From Oxytricha trifallax (lineage: Eukaryota > Ciliophora > Spirotrichea > Sporadotrichida > Oxytrichidae): DNA of 64,000 nucleotides. The position numbers and the translations under genes were made by a program. Of this stretch, positions 33,745 through 44,779 are shown piece by piece. The notes below the pieces were generated by a model. The model saw nothing but the letters and a program-made list of their open reading frames with translations, searched no databases and had not been told where the DNA came from. The stretch spans positions 1 to 64,000 of the forward strand of contig ARYC01000219.1 in the NCBI GenBank assembly GCA_000711775.1. Direction: 5' to 3'. The stretch's first letter is position 1. Each line of letters starts with the position of its first letter.

Positions 33745-35192
33745 ATGGCGGCTAACTTAAATCGTAAGGCAGTTTCTCTTGGAACAGGTTAATCATTGCT
33801 CAACTTTGGCTCCTCCAAGAAACCAGAAGTAATTTATATTGAAAAGGAGGTAGAGCTAAGAGCTCTAGAGTTTGAAGCTGAGGTCTTTAAAATTTAAGTT
33901 TAAAACAAGAAGTAGAGTGCTGAGATGGGAGTTTAAACATAAGTTGAATTGGTTGAGGAAGATAAGGAACAGCAACCAATAGAAAAAATTAAAACATTTT
34001 AATGTGAAGACTGCTAAAATTTCTTCTCAACTGAGTCTAGCTTGAAGAGACACATCAAAGAGGTACACTCTGGTAGAGCTAAGATCTACTTCAAGCATGA
34101 TAAAGTAGATGGTAGATACTAATGCACTACCTGCATGAAGTCTTATACGCACTCAGCTAAAGTAAAGAGACATATGCAAAAGCATCATCTAAGCGAATTC
34201 CTGATTAAAGATGAGGAAACTTAAAAGCTTGTACCTGCTAAAAGAAAAAATAACTCTCTTGATTCACAAATAGAGCAGTAGGAGAGACTTAAGAGATAGA
34301 AGCGGTTTGAGTCAATGAACCAACCAGCAAATGGTATGTATATTGCATGCTTATAAGAGAGAGCAATGTATATACCTGCATTAAATGCAGTCGACATAAG
34401 CAGCTGTATTGAAAACTATTTGAATATTGACGTACCTAACAAGGTAAAACTTATAGTTGTTGATGAATTCGCATACAAGGTATATCCATTCAAGTATCTC
34501 ATTAAGAACGAGCAATATTAAAATGAGTTTGCAAATGAATACATAGTACTGAGAGAGGCTTAGAAAAGATAATGCAAGAACTTAGCTAAGCTCGACGGAG
34601 TTATACTTGGTCATGGTTTTATTGCATTGAGACTCAAGAAGTTTGAAATGACTCTAAGAGAGTATCTCTACCATAATAGATATCCTGATGATTTGAATGA
34701 GATACTCACAGATATGACTAAGGGTGTGAAAGAGCTCCATGATCTAGGGTATGTTCATAGAGATTTGAAGCCAGAAAATGTAATGCTAAATCTCTGCCCT
34801 TTAGAAGTAGTAGTCATAGATTTCAACAGAGCAATAAGACAAGAGATAGTGACTTTAGCTAAGGTTTTAGGCACTCCAGGATACTTCCCTATAAGAGAGA
34901 AATGGACAAATGGCTCTGTGTAATGGGATGTTTGGGCGGTAGCTGCAATTATCTTAGAGTGCGATATGGAAAGTATGTCATACTTGGAACAAAACATGAG
35001 AAATAATCAATAAGTTTGGCTGCTAAACATATTAAGCAAGATGAAATATGCAATGAAATTAAGAAGATAGTTGAGATGGTCATCGCAAAAGCTCCAGCAT
35101 ATCCACGATAATCATTGGATGATATACTAGAACAACTGCAAACTGCTAAATTCAAGAGGTATCACAAAGATAAGCAGATAAAATTTGTTTGA
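33745..35192 (+). CDS. TBE-B 57-kDa zinc-finger/kinase ORF, one frameshift
   Basis: ATG 33745 to TGA 35190-35192, 1 nt short of the 482-codon frame because a T is missing near 34983 (TACTTGG where TBE-A has TATTTTGG). Domains: N-terminal about 90 residues of low complexity; C2H2 fingers CEDC...H...H and CTTC...H...H at residues of about 93-155; a linker; a kinase-like C-terminal half with GYVHRDLKPENVML, VVIDFNRA and LGTPGYFPIREKW. The metal-binding DFG is DFN in all three TBEs. The glycine-rich loop is not obvious. Finger-plus-kinase layout is known for TBE 57-kDa proteins; role unproven. Confidence 0.88.
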
Positions 35193-35505
35193 ATTAAGTA
35201 CAGTAATACTCTATAAATATTCATTAAATTCATTAAAAACATGCGTTTTCTCTACTAACCCCAATAAGACCCCAACTATACCCTACAAATCAAAGCACTT
35301 ATAAACCTCACTAAGGGGTTTTGGGGTTTTGAATCTAGTGTTTCCAGGCAGCCAAGGTTGAAGACGTGGCTCTTCGGCACTGTCGCTAAACTTTGCGGCA
35401 AGTGTAGGTAATGCATCTTCCAGGGGGCCGTGTACCTAGCCTTCATTTCCTTCAAATCTGCATTTTTGCTATTGTAGGTGGTTGATCTCCAGTTACCATA
35501 AAAAT

Positions 35506-38137
35506 AAAAATCATTATTAAAATGAAAAAAATCGAATTATATAGTTTTTATTAAGTCAAAAATAGAATTTTATTTTTTTATTTTATTTAAAATCTAATTG
35601 ATAAACATTTGTTTTAGTTTGTACTTTATTTTTAATAACCAGCAACTTTTTTATTTTTAATTGTAGTCTATGTAAATTGAAATTTTAATCCTTCAGTGTT
35701 TATGATATTAATTGTTCTGTAATTGTAGCGTCTTTATTATATTCTTATTTAATCTTGAAAGAGACCTTTCATGTTTTTCTATACTTATAGAAAGATTACA
35801 ACTTCAATAAATAATGATAAATAAAACAATGAATTATCCTTGGAAAATAATGTGCTTAATGGTGATGTTTATTCAGGTTGAATTGATTCTTGTTCACTTT
35901 CCCATTTACACAATTTGATCACTGAAAGATATTAGGCATAGATTCTGAAGAATCCTTGTTTTTAGTAAATAAAGTTATTAATTCTAAAAGCATCTTTTTC
36001 TAGAAGGAGTTTCTTGTTTTAGATATCTTTGACTTTTAAAGTTGTCTTAATTACTCTAGATTTTTGTTTATCTTTGAAGGTATTACAATAATATTATAAA
36101 TAAAAAATAAAGAAAGTAAGATTTTTATTAATATAATAAAATCTTAGAATCTTTCATTAATAATTATCAATTATAATTATAAATATTACTACATTAAATG
36201 TAATATGTATTTTCCTTAATAAAATGAAATATTATTTACTAGTTTAATAGTTATTATTTTAGTTAATTTCAATTATATTAATAATAATAGTGCAAATTTT
36301 CTGGATTCTTTGATAAAAGGATTTATTATCAATCATTTTAATTTTCATTAATCTTTATTTTATCATGAATAACATTAAATATACTTACTTTATATTTTTG
36401 TAGTAAGTTATTAATTTTTTCCAATTATATCTTAAGATTTTAATAAATTATTGGCTTTATATCAATTAAATTCCTTAATAATTTTTTGATTTATACCATT
36501 ATTGCCTTTTTTAATAAGTTGATAGCATAAGAGTGTTATTATTAAATTTACATTTATAGCCTAAGGAAGAAACTTAATCAAAAAGAAAGTGATAATAACA
36601 ATACTCTCATTTTAGAGAAAATGAAATTATATGCTCTTTGAAACTTATAATACCAAGTTAAATATTCTCAGCCCAGCTGATAACTCTAATGAACTTAGCT
36701 TTAGTTTTCCCCCTTATCATTTCACATTTGCAAGATTTGCTCATTTCATAGGTTTACAGGAATATTAAGTACGTTTTGTAGTGTAGTTACTTGCATTTGC
36801 CATGAGATGGATATTGAAGTTTTAAATTAGGTGTTGAAGCCTGCCCATCATTTCAAATGTTTTATAGTTTTTGAAAGCTTTTTGTGGGGGGTTGATTTGA
36901 TTGATTTGCTTGCTTGAAGGTAGTATGTGCTTACCAGTACAAGGTGATTGTAGCTTCATATTCATGTAATAAATATTTGAAATTGAGAATTTTGAATTTT
37001 AATAATAGTAAATGGGTTTTAGAATTTATGATTTTTTTTTAAGAAATAGAAGAATATAAATTGTTTATAAAAAGTAAAAAAAAGAGAATATATATATTCA
37101 TGAATTATTTAAAGTTTTTTATGATTTGATTCATAAATTTTGCAATGTTTTTAGCAAAACTTGTTTATAAACTATTCTCTTAAGTTTTTTTCTCTCCCAC
37201 CAGAGATGTCAAATAATATAAATGTTTTATTATGATATATAAAATTACATTTATTTCTGAGTGAAAATTACGAATTTCTCACCAAGATTATTAATTAATT
37301 TTTATATCTTAATCAGCAAATTAATTATTAATTTATATTATTTTCTAAAATTATATTATAATTATGATTAATTATCTAAGGATTCATAAATATAAGTCAA
37401 AGTATCATGTTTATTGTTCTTATTTTCAATGTTATTATCCTCAATATCTTTCTCTGAAATATTTGAGCTAAATTCAAAACTAAAATAGTTTGATTAAGTT
37501 TTTAATAGTATTTGTAAAAAAAATATTTTATTAAGATGTTTATTGAATAAATATGGGTAATTAAATGTTATTAATTTTATAGTTTTATGCGAGGTTTTGA
37601 ATTTTATTTTGAAAGTAAATTTATAGATTCCCAATTCCAAAAATTGCATTATGAGCCTAATTGGAAATTATTAGTACTACGTGAAATAGAATTATGATTA
37701 TAAATTTGATTCTCATCAATCTATTTACTTAATACAAGTAAATTAAATTATTAAATTTGGCATTTATTTAACTTCTTGTATACTTCTCAAATTATACATG
37801 AAGTAGATTCTCAATTATTTCGTTCCATATTAATGTTAGTTTCTTTAGTATGAAGTATGCTAATATATATATATATTTGCATCAAATTACACAGATAATA
37901 ATTACTAATCTTCCTTCATAAAATTATTATTATTACAAAAGAATAAATATAGTGTCTTGATTGAATGACAATTGTTTACAAAAAAATGATAAAAAATAAT
38001 TTAAGATAATCATAATAAATAAATATTAGGTAAAAAATCTTACAAACTTTTATACATTTTACTATGTTATTCGTTTCTTAAAAATAAAATTAAAATTATT
38101 TGTAAAATATATTAATTATCACAGTTAACTTTAATTC
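35506..38137. other. Very AT-rich DNA
   Basis: About 2.6 kb with no recognisable gene apart from a weak 72-codon minus-strand frame at 36751-36968 (PSSKQINQINPPQKAFK), which lies in a patch of slightly higher G+C and could be a small coding segment. A short (TA)n tract occurs near 37863. Confidence 0.4.
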
Positions 38138-38150
38138 AATAATAATAATA

Positions 38151-38235
<85 letters not shown>

Positions 38236-38269
38236 GATCACATTGAGGCCTCTAGGGACCCCCGATCAT
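38236..38269 (-). repeat. Conserved 34-bp 3' box, copy 1
   Basis: Runs from GATCACATTGAGG to CCCCCGATCAT on the plus strand; 33 of 34 bases match 42707-42740. GC-rich in an AT-rich setting and placed between the 3' hairpin and the trinucleotide tail, so it may be the site recognised for reverse transcription priming. Confidence 0.7.
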
Positions 38270-38395
38270 AGTAAGCATGGCAGCTTGTAAGGGTCAAGCC
38301 CTTTTTATAGTTTTGATTATATATAGTGATTAATTCAATTCAATAATCTTCCCTATAGTTCTCACTGTCTGATTCTAAGTGATTAAACGGCTCTA

Positions 38396-39720
38396 TCAGT
38401 TTGAGTCGTCGTATGTGTAAAGTAGTTTCTCATATTCTCTTTCACCACCTTCCATTTCTTGGGTTTTGGTGAGTGATTTCCTCACAAAAGTTAGTATTCT
38501 TATGAAGTCTTTGTGAAGTTCTTTTTATATCTCTTTGTTTGGATTGAATTCGTAGCTATCGTCTTCATAGACCTCTATCGCTTCTGTGATGTTGGTAATG
38601 TGAGTTTCTTAGTGTCTACCTACCTTTCCCCTGACTATATGCTCTACATTTCTTCTGAGGAACATTAGAGAGTTCATATTATTTTGCTTTTTAGTGAAGA
38701 GCTTCTTTTTGTCTTCTAGGTTTTTTAAGAAGATTAAGTACTTTTTGAGTTTTTATAAGGAGTATTAGCCATATTGTTATTCATATCTTTGAAGCTCCTC
38801 CTCTTTTGGTAGCATGGAGAATTTAGGTTTCTCCTGAAAGGAAAGGATTTTCTCAAGTGGTGGTCCTTAGGGACAAATTACTTGAGTGGTTGTCTGGGCA
38901 CTAGAGTTTTTGGAGGTAGTTCCTCCTTCTTTTCTTCTTCTTGTTCTGTCATAATAGTGTCTGGTTTTTGTATTGTCTATTAAGTTTAGATTTAGTTTTC
39001 AGTCTAGCCCTCAAATATGTTTTGGCTGATTGTGTCTACCTTGTTTATTGAGTTTACTTGATTTTATAATTTGATTTAAGCTTTAGAAATTTGTTGGTCA
39101 AGTTATGATATCTGTTATATCATCTTACTCTATTAGTTAATATTAGGTAGTGTGACGACATTTATCAGATTCTGTTGTAGTGTATTGACCAGAAAATTTT
39201 ATGTTCTGGATGATACCGATCTGTGATGTATTTGCTCTCTTAGGGTATTGAATAGGAAAGGTCTGTCTTCTATTGAATAGTGACTTTCCTCAGTTTCAGA
39301 GCTTGTCCCTTCCGAAAGAGGTGATTCATTATGGAGAGCCAGCCTATGTGCTTCCTTTGAGATTTTAGTGAATATTAGTAGTAATTAGACTGTTTTCTAA
39401 TCTTTGTGTTTCCATGTAGTAAGGAAGTTAATTATGTGCCCAGTTACTACTTATTGTGTCAAGTTTTCATTACTTAAGTAAACTTGAAAAGTTTTGAAGC
39501 TCATTTGTAAGTACCAAATTCTTAAAATGAAGGACCTTTCTCTCTTACTCAATCTCGCACCGAGACCAGAGTTTTGAAGTTTTCTATATATGAATCAGTT
39601 ATCTTTGAGAGAAATTAGTATCATTGGTTAACTTTGATATAGCTTCGATAATGGGTAGCAGAGTTTTTATAAGTCAGATTTCATCATTGAACTAAGTTGG
39701 GTGGGAACTTTTTAGTACGT
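38396..39720 (-). pseudogene. Gag-like ORF of retroelement copy 1
   Basis: Minus-strand frame ending at TGA 38396-38398. From the N-terminal side: RIWYLQMSFKTFQVYL, VVTGHIINFLTTWK, a Gln-rich coiled coil (QQSKMIQQISQLDQQ), an acidic EQEEEKKEELPPK segment, then after a frame change EKPKFSMLPKEEELQRY and a C-terminal IEVYEDDSYEFNP. Coiled coil plus charged tail fits an ORF1/Gag-type nucleic-acid chaperone, but no zinc knuckle is seen in this copy. A TGA near 39605 and one frameshift near 38860 show decay. Confidence 0.45.
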
Positions 39721-39849
39721 AATTTTTAGTTCCGTTTTAATTTAATATTACTTTGATTCAATAATTATCATAGTTTGATTATTTTTTTAAATTTTATCAA
39801 TAAAATGTATCTGAGAGGATCAGTTATGGGAAGCTATAGAATGTGAAAT

Positions 39850-40640
39850 ATAAGGGATATAAAGTGTTTTATAAATAATCTATAAATTTAAAAGAATAAA
39901 ATAGTTCATATATAAAATTGGCCTTTTCAGCATATTTGTTTACGCTTTTTCTCTTCCTCTAATTGCTTGTCAAGACCTATGTTTCTTCCCTAAGTGCTAA
40001 TTCAAGCATCAATTTTCATCTTATCTGGCTTTTATAAATCTTTGTACAGCCGACTCTTCCTCATTTCATGGTAAACTTATTATGTTAGTCTCTCTTTTTT
40101 ATTGCTACATTCTTTCCTTAAGTGCATGACAATGAAAGGTTTTTCAATAAAATTAAAGAACTAAATTACTTAAGATAAATGGATGCGATACTTTTAATAT
40201 TCCTACAGCCAAGTGTAACATTTTATAATTTCCTATTGATTCTTTTTCTGGAGAGATGCTGTAACCTTTATTATGAGCTAATAAATTATTTTTTATTTAA
40301 TACTTTAGTTTTAAAGATTGAAAACTCAAAGGCAGAAGTTTCTCTCTAATAATTTATAGTGAGTTGTTATGATAATTATGTCACTTAATCCATCATTATA
40401 TCATCTTATAAATTTTAATTAAATATCTTTAATGGAAGAAATTGGATCATATTTATTTCATTGGAATAAATAGCTTTTCAATCATGTCTTAGTAAGCATT
40501 CATATAAATTGCTTTCAGTTAAAGATTTTAAATCCTATTAGAAACAAGGCGAGTCTCTTTATAGAATTTTACAGAAAATTTGATATAAGTATCTAATAGG
40601 AAAACTTAGAGGAGGTCAACTTCCTCTAGTAGTTGAAGGT
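39850..40640 (-). mobile_element. Decayed TBE fragment
   Basis: The segment near 39880-40060 matches the junction of transposase and 22-kDa gene of TBE-B/C (the AATTGGCC...TTTGC stretch, then the AAGACCTATGTTTCTTCC stretch that encodes the 22-kDa C-terminus). Further matches follow near 40250 (GGAGAGATGCTGTAAC) and 40590-40620 (GAGGTCAACTT), in TBE-B orientation. No ends or open frames survive. Older than the relic at 13330-15308. Confidence 0.5.
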
Positions 40641-42689
40641 ACCTAAAAAGTTCTTTTTAGATTTATCATAATTCTTAACAGAACTTACTTATTTAGGCGG
40701 AAGCAACCTAAGTGATTTATAGAAAGAGATCTTAATCTCCTCTTAAGTTTGTAAGAAGAGTTCAGCTATAGCTGATAAATTGTTTATAGGTAAAAACTTA
40801 AGTTGCCATAACTAGCATCTAAAAAGGTAATTTTTTCTTCTTATTAATTCAAATTATTTAATCATTATAAAGAGTATCTATCTATTTTGCTTCTATTTAC
40901 TATAAATGTTGATAAATTTAATTAATAATATTATTTTTTCTGAGCTTACTATAAATTTACTCAAAGGAGGAATTATTTGAAGTTCAATCTTAATTATACT
41001 TATAAAGAAAGATAAAGAAACTATCTCCAGGTTTTAGAGATTTTATCCCATTTTTGCAAACTTTCTTATTAAATAGTAAAAAAAATTAAAAAAAATTAAT
41101 TTTCAAGAAGTTATACTAATCTGTTTAACTTATTATGAGATCAAATTTCAGAAAAATTTATTAAATGCTTTCTTTTCTATCCTAAATGTATCAAACAAAA
41201 ATTTAGTAATCCCAGTAACTCCACAAAATTTAACTAGGTAAATTTTGAATAATGTTTTATAAAATTGATAACATATATGGATTTAAATTGCATATAAAGT
41301 TATGAAAAATTGAACTAATGTCTATTGCCCTTTTTAAATAAGATTTCTCAGATCAAGAAAATATAATCTGGTAGAGTTTAAACGGCTTTAATAATTATTG
41401 AATGAGTTAACTAAAAAATAGAGAATAAATTAACTTTAATTAATTAAAACAAATGAGTTAAAATCGGAAAATTAAATAGATCTTATGTTAATAAAAGGTG
41501 AATAAAAATTGAAGGGAACATAAACTTAGCAATACTAAATAATGACATTACTATAGTGAGATAGCTCTACTTAATTTAACATTACACAACTTTCAAACTT
41601 ATTGCCTTTATTTTGAATTAAATTAAATCCGTATAATAATTAGATAAATACTATCATTAAATGAAAAGTCAAGTTAATCTTCAAATTTAATCATTAAATT
41701 TCTTTTTAACTAATAGGGTATTTTCAAATAAGGCATTATTCTCTGATTTTATTAATAAATTATTTTTTTTTATTTCTTTTATCTATTATGGTATTAGGTA
41801 TTTTTATATTTTCTTAATTCTAAATTGTCTTTCTTAATTTTTGACAAAATATAAGCAATCGTGAATTTATTGTTTAGAAATATAAAAGAAACTACAAATA
41901 ATTATATATTATGCATTAATTATTATTTATGATTTGACAAATACAGTTATATTAAGTGCATAATGAAGACCTAATAGACTGATTTATGCATATATTAGCT
42001 TGCTATTTTGTGTTTATATATTTAAACATTTCCAACTCAATTATTATTAAACGGAGATTCATGAATGAAACTAATATTTTGATAGTTAGTTAGTATTAAT
42101 ATTATCTGAAAATATGTAGACGAGATTCATCTGTTACATTCATCGCAGTCAAGCGTGTACTTATGAAATACTTCTCATCCACTACTATTATAATTTTGAG
42201 TAAGTGAATTATCTTAAGTTTTATAGAAAATGATAAAATTAAGGACTAGATTAATAGAATTACTTACATTTAATATAATGGGATTCAAATTCGATTATTA
42301 TATGTCGATGAATTTCATTTTTCATGCCTAAGGCTGTATCAATTTTAATTTAGAAAATTGTAATTTTATTTAGTTGCAATATGAATTTGAATAATTTTAT
42401 AATTTCAAATATTTATAATCGATTAAAATTCTGTTATTCATTTTTTTTATATTAAAATTAAAAAGTATAAAATATAAAATTTAATTAATTTAAATTTAGA
42501 TTATATTGCATGCACAAGATTTCCTTTGATGAAACGCCAAATGAAATAAAAAAAGAAGATTACTATCCCTATTAATTAAAAAATAATATAACAATAACTT
42601 ATAGTAATTAATAATAATGAATTACATATGAATATTTAAAATATACTCATACTTATCATTTTAAAATTGACCTAAATTCTCAATTAATC
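40641..42689. other. AT-rich DNA, nothing recognised
   Basis: No coding pattern with TGA-only stops, no terminal repeats. Confidence 0.5.
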
Positions 42690-42706
42690 AATAATAATAA
42701 TAATGA

Positions 42707-42740
42707 GATCACATTGAGGTCTCTAGGGACCCCCGATCAT
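42707..42740 (-). repeat. Conserved 34-bp 3' box, copy 2
   Basis: One mismatch (C to T) against 38236-38269; same position relative to hairpin and trinucleotide tail. Confidence 0.7.
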
Positions 42741-42865
42741 AAAAAACTTGGAAGCTTATAAGGGACAAGCCCTTTTATATTAATTTTTAATTTATATAAT
42801 CTGATCTGTTCAATCTCTCATCTGATTGTCACTTCAGTTTGATCTTTAATTCAAACTAAGATTTT

Positions 42866-43404
42866 TCATTGTTATCTATGTGACTTAATCTACTGTATGT
42901 AGACACTTTCTCTATAGAAGAATTTGGTCTATTCAATAGTCTGGTTAATTTCTGAAGAGTAGTCATAGTAGCTACTTTCTTCGTAGACTGTGAATCTTCT
43001 GTGTTCTCTGAGTTCTTACTGTGTCTACTAATAAGTAAATAGGAGTGTGAATTCATTTTCCATACAGTCTCTGGAGTCGCAGACTGGGCACCATTTATTA
43101 TTGACCTTTAAATATTCCATATTAGATATTGTGATTTATGTTTTTAGTATTGATTATATTCTTTAGAGGTTGCCTCCTTATATAATATTGTCAAATACGT
43201 GAATAAATCTTATTGGTTTATTGAGGTGGTTAGTGAAAATATCTATGGGGTTTAGGGATTTAGGGGTCTCAGGGTTTTGTTTAAGGTTTGCCGGCTTTGA
43301 TGCCGGCTTTGATGCCGGCTTTGATGCCGGCTTTTTTATTTACATTTTGAAGTTAAATAATTTCTTACCCTGGTATGGTGGAACATTCTCTTTTCAGTTA
43401 TAGG
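42866..43404 (-). CDS. C-terminal ORF of retroelement copy 2, Cys-rich motif
   Basis: Open from about 43404 to TGA 42866-42868. It contains four KPAS repeats (from the 12-bp tandem repeat 43290-43334), then WCPVCDSRDCM, a compact cysteine cluster that may bind zinc, and FTVYEESSYYDYSSEIN near the end, which resembles IEVYEDDSYEFNPNKEI of copy 1. Probably the Gag-like/ORF1 C-terminus. The upstream part is not traceable. Confidence 0.45.
43290..43334 (+). repeat. 12-bp tandem repeat GCCGGCTTTGAT
   Basis: Three full units and a partial fourth, perfectly repeated. In the minus-strand ORF they code for Lys-Pro-Ala-Ser repeats. Confidence 0.9.
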
Positions 43405-44319
43405 TTGTATAATATTAGTATGTTGATGAAATATTATATCACTTGGGTGATTCCTATATTACTTAGTGGATCCATCTATTAATTATTTTAAAACTTGGTG
43501 ATTCTCTAATTTCTATTTTTATATCAAATAGGTGGTTTGTTGGAATGTTAAGTCGTGACGCATTAGAGAAAACACGTGTTTTTTACCTCAGAATTTATTA
43601 GTATTGGATTTTCCCTATTGAATAGGAAATATTGGGTAGAGTAGGTAGTAGGTACTAATTAGTATGGTAGAGGTGGAAACTTCATACGTGGACTTTATTT
43701 TGAGTCTAAAGTACTTTTTGTGAAGTTGTTTAAGTTGTGTGAGAAGAGTGTTCGTAATTTGAGCATTGGTAGTAGATGTTGGCCAAGTATTAGTTAATGG
43801 CTTAGTTTAGGAGAGTATCAACTGATGGGGTTGATTAGTTTTGCTCAAACAAGTTGAAGAGAACCATTGTTTTTATGAACAGAGAGTGGACTTTGGGAAC
43901 TTTTTGGAACAATTTACAATCCACACGCATGGGATTTGTTCAGTTATCGTAGCTGCTTCTTTATGTTTTACTTGTACTTGTGTTAGTACCAAGTCAAATT
44001 TAAGAAGCGAGTTCCTGTGCTGGAGAGGTATTTTCACAGCAGACTAGAGAGGGGAACCCATTGAGAAACATACCGACTGTAAAAATGTCAGCAGGAGTAT
44101 ACTTAATGATATATGGCCACTCGTAAGTATACAATGTGTGTTTCTCAATATAGGTTAATGTACTCGAGGAACATTAGATGGGAGTATTTTTCGGACTTAG
44201 CAATATTATCCAGACGCATGTAAAGCTATGAACGGTTTACTGATCCGTCACCGTCGTCTAGTCACTTTCTTTAACTTTTTAATTAAAGAATTCAATTAAT
44301 CAATAATAATAGATTTAAG
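43405..44319. other. Moderately GC-rich stretch, no clear gene
   Basis: Less AT-rich than its neighbours and open in pieces on both strands; may be the decayed upstream part of retroelement copy 2. No motif recognised. Confidence 0.3.
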
Positions 44320-44779
44320 AAAATGAACAGATCTCCATTTCCAATAGAAAACAATCGTCAGCTTCAAATTTCTAAACCAAAAAGGGAAACTGAATGATGG
44401 GTCAAAAGGAAAAAAAGATTTTCAGAGAATTAGCAGAGCCAAAGATGAATAGTAGTTTATAAATAACAAGAGATAAATAGCTGCGAATACATCGAACAAA
44501 AATACTTTTACAAATGTAAGAGATAAGAAATTCAAATTTAAGCAAGATTAAATAAGAAAAGAACGATTTAAAGTACAAGAGTTCAGATTTCATAGCTCTT
44601 TTAGAAACTATATTATAAAGAATCTATAGTCGATATAGTTAAATATAACTCAAACATATTTGACAAGAAATAGAGGAATATTATTAACTTTAAACATATC
44701 GAATGACCAAATCAAAACAATTAAAAGGTTTAGATCAAACATGATTTGAAATACTCTAAATTAAGAATGCTTGCTAGTA

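Larger units (their letters stand above)
31217..35331 (-). mobile_element. TBE-B transposon (4115 bp)
   Basis: Flanked by AAT at 31214-31216 and 35332-35334, with matching inverted repeats of about 80 bp that start with the two-and-a-half C4A4 telomeric repeats. Genes: transposase (+), 22-kDa ORF (-), 57-kDa ORF (+), that is TBE-A inverted. Its sequence is close to identical to TBE-A, including shared lesions in the transposase. Confidence 0.95.
31090..35505 (-). pseudogene. eEF2-like GTPase N-terminal fragment, split by TBE-B
   Basis: Minus-strand coding pieces lie at 35505-35332 and 31216-31090 on the two sides of TBE-B. Joined with a single ATT they give GNTRFPDTRADEQERGFTIK, which closely matches the switch I/G2 region of elongation factor 2 (TRFTDTRKDEQERGITIK). 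Upstream, VHGPLEDALPTLAAKFSD corresponds to the G1 region (VDHGKSTLTDAL...), but the GKST nucleotide-binding residues are missing. Downstream similarity fades after FYHYYKTRYY, and the next eEF2 landmark (LIDSPGHVDF) is absent. So it is a partial, probably dead copy, or one segment of a dispersed germline gene. eEF2 moves the ribosome along mRNA. Confidence 0.65.
38138..39720 (-). mobile_element. Retroelement 3' end with (TTA)n tail (copy 1)
   Basis: On the minus strand a long ORF is followed by a hairpin (38289-38303), a conserved 34-bp box (38236-38269) and a pure trinucleotide tail, (AAT)n on the plus strand from 38138 to 38235. ORF, 3' UTR and short-repeat tail is the structure of a non-LTR retrotransposon 3' end. 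The 34-bp box recurs with one mismatch at 42707-42740. The 5' limit is not defined. Confidence 0.6.
42690..43404 (-). mobile_element. Retroelement 3' end (copy 2)
   Basis: Same arrangement as copy 1 on the minus strand: ORF, hairpin AAGGGCTTGTCCCTT (42760-42774), the 34-bp box (42707-42740), and a short (AAT)5 tail (42690-42704). The distance from ORF stop to hairpin is about 92 nt in both copies. The 5' boundary is not defined; sequence up to about 44280 may belong to it. Confidence 0.6.

Noticed and set aside
38138-38235. (AAT)n array as a CRISPR-like or minisatellite locus
   Set aside because: It is a plain trinucleotide microsatellite adjoining a retroelement 3' end; there are no spacers.
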